Assembly (NCBI RefSeq): GCF_027580225.2
Contig: NC_073351.2
Coordinates: 1,031,001 to 1,095,000, forward strand
Direction: 5' to 3'
Length of the DNA: 64,000 bases
Source of the DNA: Misgurnus anguillicaudatus
Taxonomy: Eukaryota > Chordata > Actinopteri > Cypriniformes > Cobitidae
Part shown: positions 63,982-64,000 of the stretch, piece by piece
Position numbering within the stretch: the stretch's first letter is position 1
Layout: every line of letters begins with the position of its first letter
Made by a program: the position numbers and the translations under genes
The notes under the pieces: model-generated
Seen by the model: the letters and a program-made list of their open reading frames with translations, nothing else
Told to the model about the DNA's origin: nothing
Database searches by the model: none

Positions 63982-64000
63982 GTAACTTGTTTGCCACGTA

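Larger units (their letters stand above)
61741..64000 (-). mobile_element. Tc1-like transposon with long inverted repeats, right end outside window
   Basis: The left end CAGTCTTGTTCAAAATAATA begins at 61742. The left repeat (through about 61950) contains TTGCTACGTGGCAAACAAGC and AAGGGGTGTGTTCAAAAAAA. The right repeat starts near 62855 (CACTGCTATTTTTTTGAACA), is split by another element (62978-63981), and resumes as TAACTTGTTTGCCACGTA at the window end. Repeats exceed 200 bp. The transposase reads leftwards. Confidence 0.9.

Overview
This window looks like intron-rich nuclear DNA from a teleost fish, most likely a cypriniform. I infer that from spliced vertebrate exons, abundant hAT, Tc1, TTAA-flanked and Harbinger-type DNA transposons, a DIRS retroelement, BEL/Pao and gypsy remnants, fish-type LINE and tRNA-SINE copies, and long CA and TA microsatellites. 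No bacterial features, CRISPR arrays or stand-alone RNA genes were seen.

The only host gene recognised is reelin (reln or a close reelin paralogue), on the minus strand. Eight exons between 11229 and 39450 join with correct GT/AG junctions and consistent phase into about 299 codons: 39418-39450 (33 bp), 39222-39300, 38365-38461, 14062-14113, 13841-13937, 13514-13754, 12220-12365 and 11229-11380. They encode the end of the N-terminal region and the first part of reelin repeat 1. One intron (14114-38364) is about 24.3 kb. The outer introns run off both window edges.

Most of the rest is nested mobile DNA. Left part: a decayed DIRS-like element (1-3625), a Penelope-like GIY-YIG fragment (4100-4369), a decayed minus-strand gypsy body (5760-7300), and a 2.96-kb hAT element (8038-10992) with a perfect 8-bp target duplication and a second hAT inside it (9554-10520). 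Giant intron: a gypsy integrase tail, hAT and TTAA MITEs, a solo LTR (17766-18773), a BEL/Pao gag-pol deletion derivative (22542-24179), a 2.4-kb tandem duplication (27640-32640), and a LINE (34840-38355) split by a BED-finger hAT transposase pseudogene. That LINE ends about ten bases from a reelin splice donor.

Right part (39451-64000): SINEs, two Harbinger-like copies, a piggyBac-like element (45189-47673) inside a LINE tail, a tandem duplication (48035-51843) whose second copy carries a solo LTR, two more L2-type LINEs, a long-inverted-repeat element (56032-56547), a TA microsatellite split by an LTR and a hAT MITE, and a Tc1 element (61741 to the window end) with a broken transposase.

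The mobile elements share no evident pathway. The biology here is a conserved signalling gene holding frame and splice sites in very insertion-rich introns. Family names rest on recognisable motifs; exact families and ages need database comparison.
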